From the NCBI GenBank assembly GCA_964464925.1, contig CAYXLI010000026.1:20334-84333 (forward strand): a stretch of DNA of 64,000 bases, written 5' to 3'. Position numbers and translations under genes: made by a program. The notes under the pieces were generated by a model. That model did no database searches. It saw only the letters and a list, made by a program, of their open reading frames with translations, and was not told the DNA's origin. Source of the stretch: CAYXLI01 sp964464925. Lineage in GTDB: Bacteria; Acidobacteriota; Terriglobia; Bryobacterales; Bryobacteraceae. Numbering within the stretch: position 1 is the stretch's first letter; the number at the start of each line of letters is the position of its first letter. Positions 33,860 to 43,010 of this stretch are shown in pieces.

Positions 33860-35554
33860 TTAGTGAGATGCCCTGGAAGGCCAGTTTACATCGAGATTCG
33901 TCATCACGGCATCTTTCACGTCGATACTTTCGACGTAGTTCTGAAAACCCGGCTTACTGACTTCAATGCGATACGAACCAGTAGGAAGCGTTAGTGTAGC
34001 AGGAGTCTTCTCGGTCCGCGACTCTCCGTTGATGCTGATGGAAGCGCCCGCGGGCTCTGAGCGAATAAAAACTGTCCCCGTCGTGCGCTCCAGATTCATG
34101 ACTACTTCTGATTCCTTCGGCACCTCGAAGATCCGCAGCGCGCGCCGGTAGCCGATCAGCGACGCGCTGAGTGTGTGGCGCCCCGCCGGAAGCGTAATAT
34201 TGCACGGCGTTTTGCAGCTCATCTCCGGCTTGGAATCGACCAGCACTGTTGCGCCGGGCGGATTCGTCACCAGCAGAGCGGGACGATCGCCGGCCTCGGG
34301 CTTGGGCTCCTTCTTCGCGATCGCGGCTTCCTTCGGCTGCTCTTTCTTTTCCTCAGGGGGCGCGCCCTGGGGTTCTGTCGCTGGAGGTAGCGGCTGCACG
34401 GCGGTCGGGCTGGGCTTCGGACCGGACGTTTCCACCGCAGGGGCAGTCTGAGCAGTCTGGGGCGCCGGTTCGTCCTGCCCGCCAAAATATTGCAACCCGT
34501 AGATCATCAACGCCGAGACGATTCCTCCCGCAACGATGATCATGGCTAGAATGCGCGCAATTCGCAATGGCTTGGAAGCGCGCTCCTGCTGCACAGGCTC
34601 GATAGCCGGTTCCACAGGCGTGATAGCCGGCCTCACCGGCGCAGGTGCCGGTTTTGCTTTCGGGACCGCAATGGGCGCGGCATCGCGGACGGTGGGTAGA
34701 GAGAGCGCGGCGCCAGGGGCGAGCGGCTTCCAGCCTTTAGACGAATTGCAGGCGTTCTCCAGCGCTCTGACAAAGTCGGCGCAGGACTTGTAACGCTCTT
34801 CGGGATTCTTCGCCAGCGCCCGCTTCAGCACAGTCTCGATCGCCCAGCCGAGGCTCGGATTGATGCTCTGCGGCGGCGCCGGCGCCTCACGCACAATCTT
34901 GAAGAGGATCGTCGGCATGGATTCGCCGGTAAACGGGCGCTCGCCGGTGAGGAGTTCATACGCAATCACAGCCAGCGAGAACTGGTCTGACCTTCCGTCG
35001 ATCGCCTGGCCCTGAATATGCTCCGGCGACATGTAATTTGGCGTGCCTGTGAGCGTGGCGGTCTGCGTAGCCTGCGCGCTCTGCACCTTGGCAATGCCGA
35101 AGTCGGTAATTTTCACCATGGTGCTTTCGTGCAGCATGATGTTGGCCGGCTTGATATCGCGGTGAATGACACCCCGTTTGTGTGCGTAGTCCAATGCCGC
35201 GGCAGTCTGATGCAGAATGTTCAGGACCTGGGCTGCATCCGGCGGATCCGAGCGGGCGAGTTTTTCCAGAGTCGGCCCGTCCACCAGTTCCATGGCAATG
35301 TAGGCGAGGTCGCCTTCCTGCGCAATGTCGTAGATGGTGACGATGTTTGGATGCGAGAGCATCCCGGCCGACTGCGCCTCCCGGAACAGACGGTCGTGCA
35401 GGCGCTCACGCTCGTCCAGGTCGGAAACGTCGGAAAGCCGAATTGTTTTAATCGCCACCGTGCGGCCGATGGACGGGTCCAAGGCACTGTAAACAATGCC
35501 CATTGCTCCCCGTCCAAGTTCGCCCTGGACCTCGTAACGACCGATCCGCGTCAT
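33860..35554 (-). CDS. Transmembrane Ser/Thr protein kinase with PEGA repeats
   Basis: 564 residues. The kinase domain (7-270) has the glycine loop GELGRGAMG, Lys36 (VAIK), HRDIKPAN with catalytic Asp133 and DFG at 151-153, so it should be active. A proline-rich stretch (295-330) leads to one transmembrane helix (about 335-357), then another proline/lysine-rich linker and two PEGA domains (about 426-488 and 493-560) outside the membrane. The two PEGA domains probably bind cell-surface polymers. It precedes the sulfite-oxidase-like gene by seven bases and diverges from ftsY. Confidence 0.94.
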   Translation of the reverse strand: MTRIGRYEVQGELGRGAMGIVYSALDPSIGRTVAIKTIRLSDVSDLDERERLHDRLFREAQSAGMLSHPNIVTIYDIAQEGDLAYIAMELVDGPTLEKLARSDPPDAAQVLNILHQTAAALDYAHKRGVIHRDIKPANIMLHESTMVKITDFGIAKVQSAQATQTATLTGTPNYMSPEHIQGQAIDGRSDQFSLAVIAYELLTGERPFTGESMPTILFKIVREAPAPPQSINPSLGWAIETVLKRALAKNPEERYKSCADFVRALENACNSSKGWKPLAPGAALSLPTVRDAAPIAVPKAKPAPAPVRPAITPVEPAIEPVQQERASKPLRIARILAMIIVAGGIVSALMIYGLQYFGGQDEPAPQTAQTAPAVETSGPKPSPTAVQPLPPATEPQGAPPEEKKEQPKEAAIAKKEPKPEAGDRPALLVTNPPGATVLVDSKPEMSCKTPCNITLPAGRHTLSASLIGYRRALRIFEVPKESEVVMNLERTTGTVFIRSEPAGASISINGESRTEKTPATLTLPTGSYRIEVSKPGFQNYVESIDVKDAVMTNLDVNWPSRASH

Positions 35555-35590
35555 CTAGGCCAATTGTAGCGGGTTACACCTGCTCTCCGT

Positions 35591-35599
35591 TGATACAAT
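35591..35599 (+). promoter_or_regulatory. Candidate extended -10 promoter of ftsY-ribD-ribE
   Basis: TGATACAAT (TG-N-TACAAT) is an extended -10 element 33 bases ahead of the ftsY ATG. A good -35 box is not evident, as is common for extended -10 promoters. The site lies in the 77-base gap between the divergent kinase and ftsY genes. Confidence 0.5.
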
Positions 35600-35631
35600 C
35601 GGATTGGGACGGCTTCGTCCACTCTACCCGC

Positions 35632-36582
35632 ATGATTCAAACCCTTTTCGGTTCAGTTCCGCAAGAGCCCACCCTGCTTGAGCGGCTTAAGGCAGGCATT
35701 GAGAAGACTCGCAGCGGACTCGTCGATCGCATTGAAGATGTCATCTCCGGAAAGAAGGAGATCGATGCCGATCTGCTCGAAGAGTTGGAGTACACGCTCA
35801 TTACGGCGGACATCGGAATCAAGACCACGCAGGAAATCCTCGAGGAGATCCGGCTGCGCGTCGATCGAAACATGGTTGGCGATGCGCAGGAGATCAAGAA
35901 TATGATCCGCGAGCATCTGCTGGAAGTTCTGCAGGCGAACGACCGGCCCATGCCGCATCTCGACGCGCCACCCGCGGTTGTGATGGTGGTCGGCGTGAAC
36001 GGGGCGGGGAAGACGACGACCATCGGTAAGCTGACGCAGCGTTTCAAGGACGAAGGCCGATCCGTTCTGATGTGCGCGGCCGACACGTTTCGGGCAGCCG
36101 CTATTGAGCAATTGGAGGTTTGGGGTGAGCGGACCGGCACTGAAGTGATCCGGCAGAAATCCGGCGCCGACCCAAGCGCCGTGGTCTTTGACGCGTTGCA
36201 GGCTGCCAAGGCCCGAAAGATCGATTACGTGATTGTAGATACGGCGGGACGGCTCCACACAAAAGAGAACCTGATGGCGGAACTCGAGAAAATGCGGCGC
36301 ACCGCTACGCGCGTGGTAGCCGGGGCGCCCCATGAGGTTCTGCTCGTGCTCGATGGCACCACGGGACAGAACGGGTTGGAACAGGCGCGGAAGTTTACCG
36401 AAACCAGCGGTGTGACCGGCATTGTTCTTACGAAACTGGACGGCACCGCGAAAGGCGGCGTGGTGGTCGCGATTACTCGCGAACTCGGGCTCCCGATTCG
36501 CTACGTCGGAGTGGGCGAGAAGGTGACAGACCTGCTGCCGTTCGAACCTGAAACGTTTATCGATTCTCTATTCCAGAAATGA
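35632..36582 (+). CDS. ftsY: Signal recognition particle receptor FtsY
   Basis: 316 residues: a short acidic N-terminus, then the N domain (about 12-95) and G domain. GVNGAGKTT (about 121-129) is the P-loop, DTFRAAA the G2 region, DTAGR the G3 region and TKLDGTAKGG the G4 region. It docks SRP-bound ribosomes at the membrane. The long acidic A domain of E. coli FtsY is missing, as in many bacteria. The ATG at 35632 fits; the frame upstream is shadow. Its stop codon overlaps ribD (ATGA). Confidence 0.97.
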   Translation: MIQTLFGSVPQEPTLLERLKAGIEKTRSGLVDRIEDVISGKKEIDADLLEELEYTLITADIGIKTTQEILEEIRLRVDRNMVGDAQEIKNMIREHLLEVLQANDRPMPHLDAPPAVVMVVGVNGAGKTTTIGKLTQRFKDEGRSVLMCAADTFRAAAIEQLEVWGERTGTEVIRQKSGADPSAVVFDALQAAKARKIDYVIVDTAGRLHTKENLMAELEKMRRTATRVVAGAPHEVLLVLDGTTGQNGLEQARKFTETSGVTGIVLTKLDGTAKGGVVVAITRELGLPIRYVGVGEKVTDLLPFEPETFIDSLFQK

Positions 36583-37676
36583 GCGCGGACTACATGGCAG
36601 GGGCGCTTGCCCTGGCGGCGGAAGGCCTGGGGCAAACCAGCCCGAATCCAGCAGTAGGAGCGGTGGTGGTGCGCGACGGCCAGATTGTCGGCCGCGGATT
36701 CCATACCTACGCCGGCAAGGATCACGCTGAGATCGTGGCTCTGCAGGATGCGGGCGAACTGGCTCGTGGCGCGACTTTGTACGTTACATTGGAGCCCTGT
36801 TCGCACATGGGGCGGACCGGCCCCTGCGCGGATGCTTTAATCGCAGCGGGAGTAGCGAGAGTTGTGGCGGCGATGCAGGATCCGAATCCGCAGGTTGCGG
36901 GACAGGGGTTCGCCAAACTGAGGGCTGCGGGTGTTGTTGTCGACATCGAGCACTCCGCCACAGGAGAAGCTGAGAAGCTGAACGAAGCGTACGTACACTA
37001 CATGCGAACGGGGAAGCCTTTGGTGACTCTGAAGGCTGCAGTGACGTTGGACGGCAAAATCGCCGCTCCGGAGGACAACCGCGGTTGGATTACGAGTGAA
37101 CGGGCGCGCGCCCATGTGCAAACCTTGCGGCACAACTCGGACGCCATTCTGACCGGCATTGGAACGGTGCTTGCAGACGACTGCCTGCTCACCGATCGCA
37201 GCGGCCTGGCGCGCAGCAGGCCTTTGCTCCGCATCGTCGTGGATTCGCAGCTTCGGCTCCCGCCGGATTCGAAGATGGTGAGCAGTGCGGCGGACGATCT
37301 GCTGGTGGTTACAACGTCGGTGGCCTCGCCGGAGCGGAAGAAGGTTCTGGAATCCCTCGGTGTGCGAGTGGTTGCCTTCGATGCGCCGAATGGGCGTACG
37401 GACCTGTCTCAACTGGTCGATTTCCTTGGCAAAGAGCGCTATCTCTCGCTGATGATTGAAGCGGGCAGCAAAGTGAACTGGGCGGCGCTGGAATCGGCGG
37501 TTGTGGACAAGATCTTCTTCTATTACGCGCCCAAGATACTAGGCGGACTGCAATCGCTGCCCGTGGCGGGCGGAGCCGGCCGCCGCAGGCGCGTGGATGC
37601 GATGGAATTTCGCAACGTGAAGCTGCACTCGATCACCGAAGATGAATTCGCAGTAGAAGCATGGCTGGTGAAATAG
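36579..37676 (+). CDS. ribD: Bifunctional riboflavin deaminase/reductase RibD
   Basis: 365 residues. The deaminase half has the zinc ligands HAE (about 50) and PCSHMGRTGPC; the reductase half begins near residue 145 (PLVTLKAAVTLDGKIA) and contains the GIGTVLADD substrate-binding segment. It converts 2,5-diamino-6-ribosylamino-4(3H)-pyrimidinone 5'-phosphate to the ribityl-aminouracil phosphate. It is coupled to ftsY at the start and to ribE at the end. No FMN riboswitch is seen, which agrees with expression from the ftsY promoter. Confidence 0.96.
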   Translation: MSADYMAGALALAAEGLGQTSPNPAVGAVVVRDGQIVGRGFHTYAGKDHAEIVALQDAGELARGATLYVTLEPCSHMGRTGPCADALIAAGVARVVAAMQDPNPQVAGQGFAKLRAAGVVVDIEHSATGEAEKLNEAYVHYMRTGKPLVTLKAAVTLDGKIAAPEDNRGWITSERARAHVQTLRHNSDAILTGIGTVLADDCLLTDRSGLARSRPLLRIVVDSQLRLPPDSKMVSSAADDLLVVTTSVASPERKKVLESLGVRVVAFDAPNGRTDLSQLVDFLGKERYLSLMIEAGSKVNWAALESAVVDKIFFYYAPKILGGLQSLPVAGGAGRRRRVDAMEFRNVKLHSITEDEFAVEAWLVK

Positions 37677-38281
37677 TGTTTACCGGAATCGTTGAGGAAA
37701 CTGGAACTCTGGACGCGTTGGACGCGCATGAAACGGGGGCGCGCCTGCGCATCCGCTGCAGTACGGTGCTATCCGGCACAAAGATAGGGGACAGCGTGGC
37801 CGTGAATGGCGTGTGCCTGACTGCCATCGAAGTCACTGAGAATTCGTTCTCGGCGGAACTGGCGCCCGAGACCCTTCAGCGTACCAATTTGGGCGATTTG
37901 CATGCCGGGTCGACAGTGAATCTCGAGCGGCCCCTCGCCGCGAATGGACGCTTCAGCGGCCACGTGGTGCAGGGCCATGTAGACGGCACCGGCGAGTTAC
38001 TCTCCTTCGAACTGATCGGAGATGAGAACTGGTGGATGCGCGTGCGAATTCCCGAAGAACTGGACCGTTATATCGTATTCAAGGGTTCGATTGCGATTGA
38101 CGGAATCAGCCTGACGGTTGCCGCCATCGAGGACCGCATCGTGTCCGTCACCATCATTCCGCACACTTATCACAACACGTCGCTTCGCTCATATAAGCCT
38201 GGCGATCGCGTGAATATCGAGACGGACATCTTCGCCAAGCACCTCGAGAAGATGGTGGGCGCGATGATTGCCGCGCGGTAG
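37676..38281 (+). CDS. ribE: Riboflavin synthase, alpha subunit
   Basis: 201 residues from the GTG at 37676, giving the family's conserved N-terminus MFTGIVEETG; an ATG at 37661 would add five residues (MAGEI) and overlap ribD. The two homologous lumazine-binding halves are visible: residues 1-97 (VAVNGVCLT, the first) and 98-201 (IAIDGISLT, the second). It dismutates two 6,7-dimethyl-8-ribityllumazine molecules to riboflavin. The start shares its G with the ribD TAG stop. ribA/B and ribH are not in the window. Confidence 0.95.
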   Translation: MFTGIVEETGTLDALDAHETGARLRIRCSTVLSGTKIGDSVAVNGVCLTAIEVTENSFSAELAPETLQRTNLGDLHAGSTVNLERPLAANGRFSGHVVQGHVDGTGELLSFELIGDENWWMRVRIPEELDRYIVFKGSIAIDGISLTVAAIEDRIVSVTIIPHTYHNTSLRSYKPGDRVNIETDIFAKHLEKMVGAMIAAR

Positions 38282-38285
38282 TCCG

Positions 38286-40028
38286 CTAAAGGGTCGAACC
38301 CGTATCGTTCGGCAGCAGGATCTTACGAATCACCTTTAGCGGAACTGCACCCTGCTTCACGAACTCGTTGTGAAACGCTTCCAGGCTGAAACCGGAGCCC
38401 TTGGCCTGCTGGTAATCGTGCCGCAGCTTGTAGATTTGCAGCTTGCCTAGCGTGTAGTAAAGGTATGTCGGGTTATAAGCGCCGCGCCGGGCCTCTTCGT
38501 AGGCATTGGCGGGCTCCTGGAAGCCTTTCTCGACGAAGATCTTCGCTCCGTCCTTCACGCTCATGCCTTCGGTGTGCAACTTGATCCCCACCACATAACG
38601 GCAATCGCGGAGAAGCGCCTCGGAAAGCTGCGCCAGCTTGATCTTCGGATCGCCGCCGCCGAAGCCTTCCTCCAGCATCATCTGCTCGCAGTAGTGTGCC
38701 CAGCCCTCCGCATTGCTGCCGCATGTGACCAGTTTGCGCGTCTTGGTCGGGAACTGCCGGGCATACAGGAACTGCACGAAATGTCCAGGGTAGGCCTCAT
38801 GCACGGTAATTACGTCCATCACAGGGCGGTTGTAAAGCCGCAAATGTTCCTCTTTGTGTTTCGGCGTCCAATCCTTTTCCGGAGGAGTGATGTAGTAAAA
38901 CGCCTCCCGTGCCTTTTTCTCAAAAGCTCCCGGAGTGTCCATGGAAGCGAAGGTGCCAGACCGCGCGTATGGCGGAGTCTCCTCAATGCTTGGCCGCACG
39001 TCGGAAGGGATAGTGACGATTTTGTGATCTACGACGAACTGCCGCACCGCATCCACCGTATTCCTGGCGGAGGAGATGAGCGTAGCCTCGGCCGGATGAT
39101 CGTTCTCAAGGGACCGGAACACATCCGCGGGCTTCCTGTTTGGATCGATTTTCTTCGCGGTTTGAATGAAATCGCGGTAGTCCTTCTCCAGGTTCGCCTG
39201 CCCGATCGCCAGAAGTTTTGAGACCGGCGTATCCACCATCTCCTCATACTGCAGCTTTTGCGCGAAGTTGTCTGCGCCGATTGCGTACCGTCCGGTGGAG
39301 CGCGGCTTCAGAGTGGTTTCCAGCCACTTCGTGGCGTCCTCAAAAGCTGCGACGGCATCCTTGTTCGCCGATTGGAAGTCTTGCAGCAGCGTCTTATCTT
39401 CGCCGGCGGCATCCTTCGCCCATGCAGCCACGGTATCGCGGAAAAACTCGACTGACCCGCCGCTCATGCGGATGGCTAAATCGGTAAACTCCACAGGCGG
39501 CGTCACCATGTTCTGCTTCATCTCAGCCAGAATGTCCGGTGTCCTGCGCAGCCGCGCAATTACACTGCGCAAGCGTTCCGGCTTCGAAGCGAAATCCCGC
39601 TTCATCAGGAGATCGATGGCGCCCCCCGGCAGTCCGGCATAGTTCATCGGATTGCGCTTCCAGCTTTCGATAATCGTGTGGTCCTGCAGTTCGGAGTTGA
39701 TCTGACCCTCGATCAGAGCGGCATCGATCGACTCGTCCGTCGTGAGGTTCTGCTTCCGCAGCGCCTGCAACCGTGCCTGCAGGCTGCGCAACGCGGTAAC
39801 CCGGTTGCGAATGGCGTCCGCGGACAGACTCTCGAGTTTGTCGTCGTACTCGTGGAAGCCCTGCGCGGTGCCGGAGCTTGGACTGAAATCGAAGGACTGC
39901 TTGAAGTAGTCGTCTACGAACGAGCGGAACGCGGTAGACGATAGCGGCTCACTATCCGCTACGGGTTTCTGGTTGGAACACCCGGCCAGCAAAAGACACA
40001 GATACACCAGGGGTGCCTTGTTCAGCAT
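38286..40028 (-). CDS. DUF885 family lipoprotein, predicted metallopeptidase
   Basis: 580 residues. MLNKAPLVYLCLLLAGC is a lipoprotein signal with Cys17 as anchor. HEAYPGH (about 418) and EGWAHYCEQ (about 450) are the two conserved DUF885 motifs, which look like zinc-binding His/Glu pairs similar to the M32-type HExxH fold. The length matches the family. The biochemical role is not established. It converges on ribE with only four bases between stops. Confidence 0.9.
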   Translation of the reverse strand: MLNKAPLVYLCLLLAGCSNQKPVADSEPLSSTAFRSFVDDYFKQSFDFSPSSGTAQGFHEYDDKLESLSADAIRNRVTALRSLQARLQALRKQNLTTDESIDAALIEGQINSELQDHTIIESWKRNPMNYAGLPGGAIDLLMKRDFASKPERLRSVIARLRRTPDILAEMKQNMVTPPVEFTDLAIRMSGGSVEFFRDTVAAWAKDAAGEDKTLLQDFQSANKDAVAAFEDATKWLETTLKPRSTGRYAIGADNFAQKLQYEEMVDTPVSKLLAIGQANLEKDYRDFIQTAKKIDPNRKPADVFRSLENDHPAEATLISSARNTVDAVRQFVVDHKIVTIPSDVRPSIEETPPYARSGTFASMDTPGAFEKKAREAFYYITPPEKDWTPKHKEEHLRLYNRPVMDVITVHEAYPGHFVQFLYARQFPTKTRKLVTCGSNAEGWAHYCEQMMLEEGFGGGDPKIKLAQLSEALLRDCRYVVGIKLHTEGMSVKDGAKIFVEKGFQEPANAYEEARRGAYNPTYLYYTLGKLQIYKLRHDYQQAKGSGFSLEAFHNEFVKQGAVPLKVIRKILLPNDTGSTL

Positions 40029-40049
40029 GTACTCCTCCCACGTCCACTG

Positions 40050-41003
40050 TCAGCTTTTCAATTCCTGTACAATTTCAGCCGCTGCCTGTCGCGCTTCCTT
40101 CACCTGACCAACCTCAAAGCTGATCGCGCCCACCTTGGCGTGACCGCCGCCGCCGTACCGCTCGCAGATGGTCGCCAGGTTGTGCTTCAGCGCTCTCTTC
40201 ACCCACGGATTCGAACCGACGGAAACCTTGGTGCGGAACGTCGACGTGCTCACCGAGACTGTGTAAGTGGAGTCGGGGAACAGGTAGTACGGGATGAACT
40301 TGTTGTAGCCTTCCAGGTCGTAGCCGATGAGGTCGAAGAAGACGACGCCATCGGTGCTCACGGCTTTGTCCCGGATGATGTCGATCGAGCGTACGTGCCT
40401 CTCGTAAAGCGGCCGGTAGATCTCCTGAATGTCCGGCTGCTGGATGATCTCCGATAGCGAAAGGTGCCGCATGGCGCGAATGATCTTCTGCACCGTTTCC
40501 GATCCTTTCGAGCCCTCAATCACAAGCGTCAGCTTCATCGCCGGTTCCTTCAGTTCCACCGCCTCTTGTGAATTGGCGTACTGCGCGCCGTCGATGATGT
40601 CGGCCCAGGCCACCAACTCGCTCAGATCGTTGGCTTCGTAGCCGAACTTCTCCTTGGCTACGGTGCGGATGAAGTTAGTGCACGACCGGAACTCCGGATC
40701 ATACAATTTTCGCGGATTCTGTTCATTCCGCCAGTGCTCGGCGTCCTCCGGCGAAAGAAAAGCACTCTGGTGATGGTCAAACCACCAGGTAAGCTTCGGA
40801 TTTGGAGAATACTTGAAATCGACAATCGCGTTTTCATCACCGTCAAACAGGTCGTTCTCAAAGATCTGGGAAGCCTTATGAGCCATGCCGGTGAAGGCGA
40901 ACTCGCAATTAGGATAGTATTTGTCTTCAAGAAAACGGCTGAAGAACGCGGCGGACGCAGCTCCGTCGAAGCAATGATCGTGGTATAAGATGCGGACCTT
41001 CAT
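40050..41003 (-). CDS. DHH-family phosphoesterase
   Basis: 317 residues. HDHCFDG (about 8-14), the Asp in IVDF, DHH (about 76-78) and WADIIDG supply the two-metal site of DHH hydrolases; GGGGHAKVGA near residue 292 is the DHHA1 C-terminal motif. Members cut nanoRNA, cyclic dinucleotides or pAp. The short, compact form without RecJ-type oligonucleotide-binding domain suggests a small substrate, which is inference. It lies 21 bases ahead of the DUF885 gene on the same strand. Confidence 0.88.
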   Translation of the reverse strand: MKVRILYHDHCFDGAASAAFFSRFLEDKYYPNCEFAFTGMAHKASQIFENDLFDGDENAIVDFKYSPNPKLTWWFDHHQSAFLSPEDAEHWRNEQNPRKLYDPEFRSCTNFIRTVAKEKFGYEANDLSELVAWADIIDGAQYANSQEAVELKEPAMKLTLVIEGSKGSETVQKIIRAMRHLSLSEIIQQPDIQEIYRPLYERHVRSIDIIRDKAVSTDGVVFFDLIGYDLEGYNKFIPYYLFPDSTYTVSVSTSTFRTKVSVGSNPWVKRALKHNLATICERYGGGGHAKVGAISFEVGQVKEARQAAAEIVQELKS

Positions 41004-41038
41004 TCAGATCAGTAAGGACAGGAAAACTATCCAGCTTG

Positions 41039-41087
41039 CCTCAAAACACCTCCGGATTGCAAGCGAAGGTGGAAAAAATGTTTGAGG
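41039..41087. promoter_or_regulatory. Nested inverted repeat in a divergent promoter region
   Basis: CCTCAAA/TTTGAGG (41039-41045 with 41081-41087) encloses CACCT/AGGTG (41047-41051 with 41067-41071), both perfect, in the 112-base gap between the DHH and dehydrogenase genes. A two-site operator or RNA hairpin for one of these units would fit. Confidence 0.45.
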
Positions 41088-41115
41088 GCATTGTTTTGGA
41101 GCCGCGGAGATTCCA

Positions 41116-41841
41116 GTGACTACACGCGAGTTTGACGGCAAAATCTGTTTCATAGTAGGTGGTGCGAGTGGCATCGGGCTGGCCACCGCGCATGCTCTGG
41201 CGGAACGCGGAGCAATCGTCGCCATCGGCGATGTCCGCGAAGAGGACTCCTTGCCGTCGCTGTTGGTGGACGTGACCCGGCCGGAGGAGATCCGGGACGC
41301 TGTGGCCGGTATTCTGGAACTTCACGGACGGCTCGACGTGGCAGTCAACTGCGCGGGCGTGGGAGGCGCGCGTGCCCGCACCGCCGAATACCCGCACGAG
41401 GTCTGGAACCAGGTAATGGCGGTGAACCTTACCGGCGTGTTCTCCTGCATGCAGGAGCAGTTGAAGGCAATGGTACCAAACCGGTCCGGAGTGATCGTAA
41501 ATGTCGCCTCGGTGGCAGGCATCACGGCATTCCCGAATTACGGCGCGTACACAGCGAGTAAGCACGGCGTTGTGGGGCTGACCAAGGCAGCCGCTATCGA
41601 ATACGCAACGCTCGGTATCCGTATCAACGCAATCTGCCCCGCCTACACGCGGACGCCGATGATGGAAACCATGCTGACGCAGCGCGAGGGCCTCGAGGAA
41701 CGCTTGCTCGGCCGCATTCCAATCGGGCGCTTCGCAACGGCAGGCGAGATCGCGGAGTCGATTGTGTATCTCTGTTCGTCCGCATCGGGCTTCATGACCG
41801 GGCAGTGCCTGGTTCTCGATGGGGGGATCACGGCAGAATGA
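41116..41841 (+). CDS. Short-chain dehydrogenase/reductase
   Basis: 241-residue classical SDR. GGASGIG (about 14-20) binds the cofactor, NCAG the adenine region, a Ser in VASVAG and YTASK (Tyr-x3-Lys) form the catalytic triad. The Asp after the second strand (IGDVRE) points to NAD(H). The start is a GTG at 41116, preceded by GGAG. The stop overlaps the acyl-CoA dehydrogenase start. In this operon it may oxidise or reduce a 4-hydroxy/4-oxo-acyl-CoA, as LvaD does; that role is inferred from gene content. Confidence 0.92.
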   Translation: MTTREFDGKICFIVGGASGIGLATAHALAERGAIVAIGDVREEDSLPSLLVDVTRPEEIRDAVAGILELHGRLDVAVNCAGVGGARARTAEYPHEVWNQVMAVNLTGVFSCMQEQLKAMVPNRSGVIVNVASVAGITAFPNYGAYTASKHGVVGLTKAAAIEYATLGIRINAICPAYTRTPMMETMLTQREGLEERLLGRIPIGRFATAGEIAESIVYLCSSASGFMTGQCLVLDGGITAE

Positions 41842-43010
41842 TCCGGCAGGTACGCAGCTTTATCGATGATGAGGTGATTCCGCTCGAGATCAAATTCCTG
41901 CGGCAACCCTTCAGCTCGCTGATTCCTCAGCTACAGGAGCTGCGCGCGAAGGTGAAGAGCATGGGGCTGTTCACTCCGTTCCTGGCGAAGGACCACGGAG
42001 GAGCCGGCCTGACGCTGCGTGAGTTCGCATTGATGAGCGAACAACTCGGCCGTACTCCCATCGGTCATTACGTGTTCAACTGCCAGGCGCCGGACGTCGG
42101 CAATATGGAGATCCTGGCCCGCCACGGCACGCCCGAACAGCAGCAGAACTACCTCCGGCCGCTTGTTCGCGGCGAGATCCGTAGCTGTTTTGCCATGACT
42201 GAGCCGGAGTTTGCAGGATCCAATCCGACCCGGATGGCCACCACCGCGGTGAAGGACGGCTCGGACTACGTGATCAACGGGCATAAGTGGTTTGCTTCCT
42301 CGGCCGACGGTGCGGCGTTCGCAGTGTTGATGGCCGTGACCAGTCCCGATGCGAAACCGCATGAGCGCGCAAGTCAGATCCTCGTGCCCGCCGCTACGCC
42401 CGGCTTCGAGATCGTTCGCAACATCCCGGTAATGGGCGATCCGGGAAGCGACTGGGCCAGTCACGCCGAGATACGCTTCTCCAATTGCCGCGTTCCGGTC
42501 ACGAATCGTCTCGGAGCAGAAGGCCGCGGCTTCGCCATCGCGCAGGAGCGATTGGGGCCTGGGCGGATTCACCACTGCATGCGCTGGCTGGGAATTTGCG
42601 CCAGGGCGTTCGAGCTGATGTGCCGGCACGCGGCCACACGGGAGGTCGCGCCCGGCGTAGCGCTCGGCTCCAAGCAGGCAGTGCAGCATTGGATTGCGGA
42701 ATCGCAAGCGGAAATCGCGTCCGCCCGCCTGCTTGTCCTGGAAACGGCCGCTGCAATTGATTCAACGGGCGCGGCCGAGGTGCGGGAGGAGATCTCACTG
42801 ATCAAGTTTCACACCGCGGGAGTACTCTCGCGCGTGCTCGATCGCGCCTTACAGACGCACGGTGCGCTCGGAATGACCGACGATACGGTGCTTGCCTGGT
42901 GGTACCGTCACGAGCGTGCTGCGCGCATCTACGACGGTGCGGACGAGGTCCACAAATCCGCAGTGGCTCGGCGTATCCTGAGGCGTTACGGACTTCAAAC
43001 GGAGATTTGA
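41838..43010 (+). CDS. Acyl-CoA dehydrogenase (ACAD10/11-LvaC type)
   Basis: 390 residues. It has the ACAD FAD-binding motif CFAMTEPEFAGSNPT (about 113-127), GHKWFASSADGA in the beta-domain and QTHGALGMTDDTVL…RHERAARIYDGADEVHK at the C-terminus, where ACAD10/11-type members also end. The catalytic base glutamate of common ACADs is not obvious at its usual position in the final helices, consistent with an atypical reaction. The frame upstream is a shadow; ATG 41838 overlaps the preceding stop codon. Its stop overlaps the phosphotransferase start. Confidence 0.9.
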   Translation: MIRQVRSFIDDEVIPLEIKFLRQPFSSLIPQLQELRAKVKSMGLFTPFLAKDHGGAGLTLREFALMSEQLGRTPIGHYVFNCQAPDVGNMEILARHGTPEQQQNYLRPLVRGEIRSCFAMTEPEFAGSNPTRMATTAVKDGSDYVINGHKWFASSADGAAFAVLMAVTSPDAKPHERASQILVPAATPGFEIVRNIPVMGDPGSDWASHAEIRFSNCRVPVTNRLGAEGRGFAIAQERLGPGRIHHCMRWLGICARAFELMCRHAATREVAPGVALGSKQAVQHWIAESQAEIASARLLVLETAAAIDSTGAAEVREEISLIKFHTAGVLSRVLDRALQTHGALGMTDDTVLAWWYRHERAARIYDGADEVHKSAVARRILRRYGLQTEI

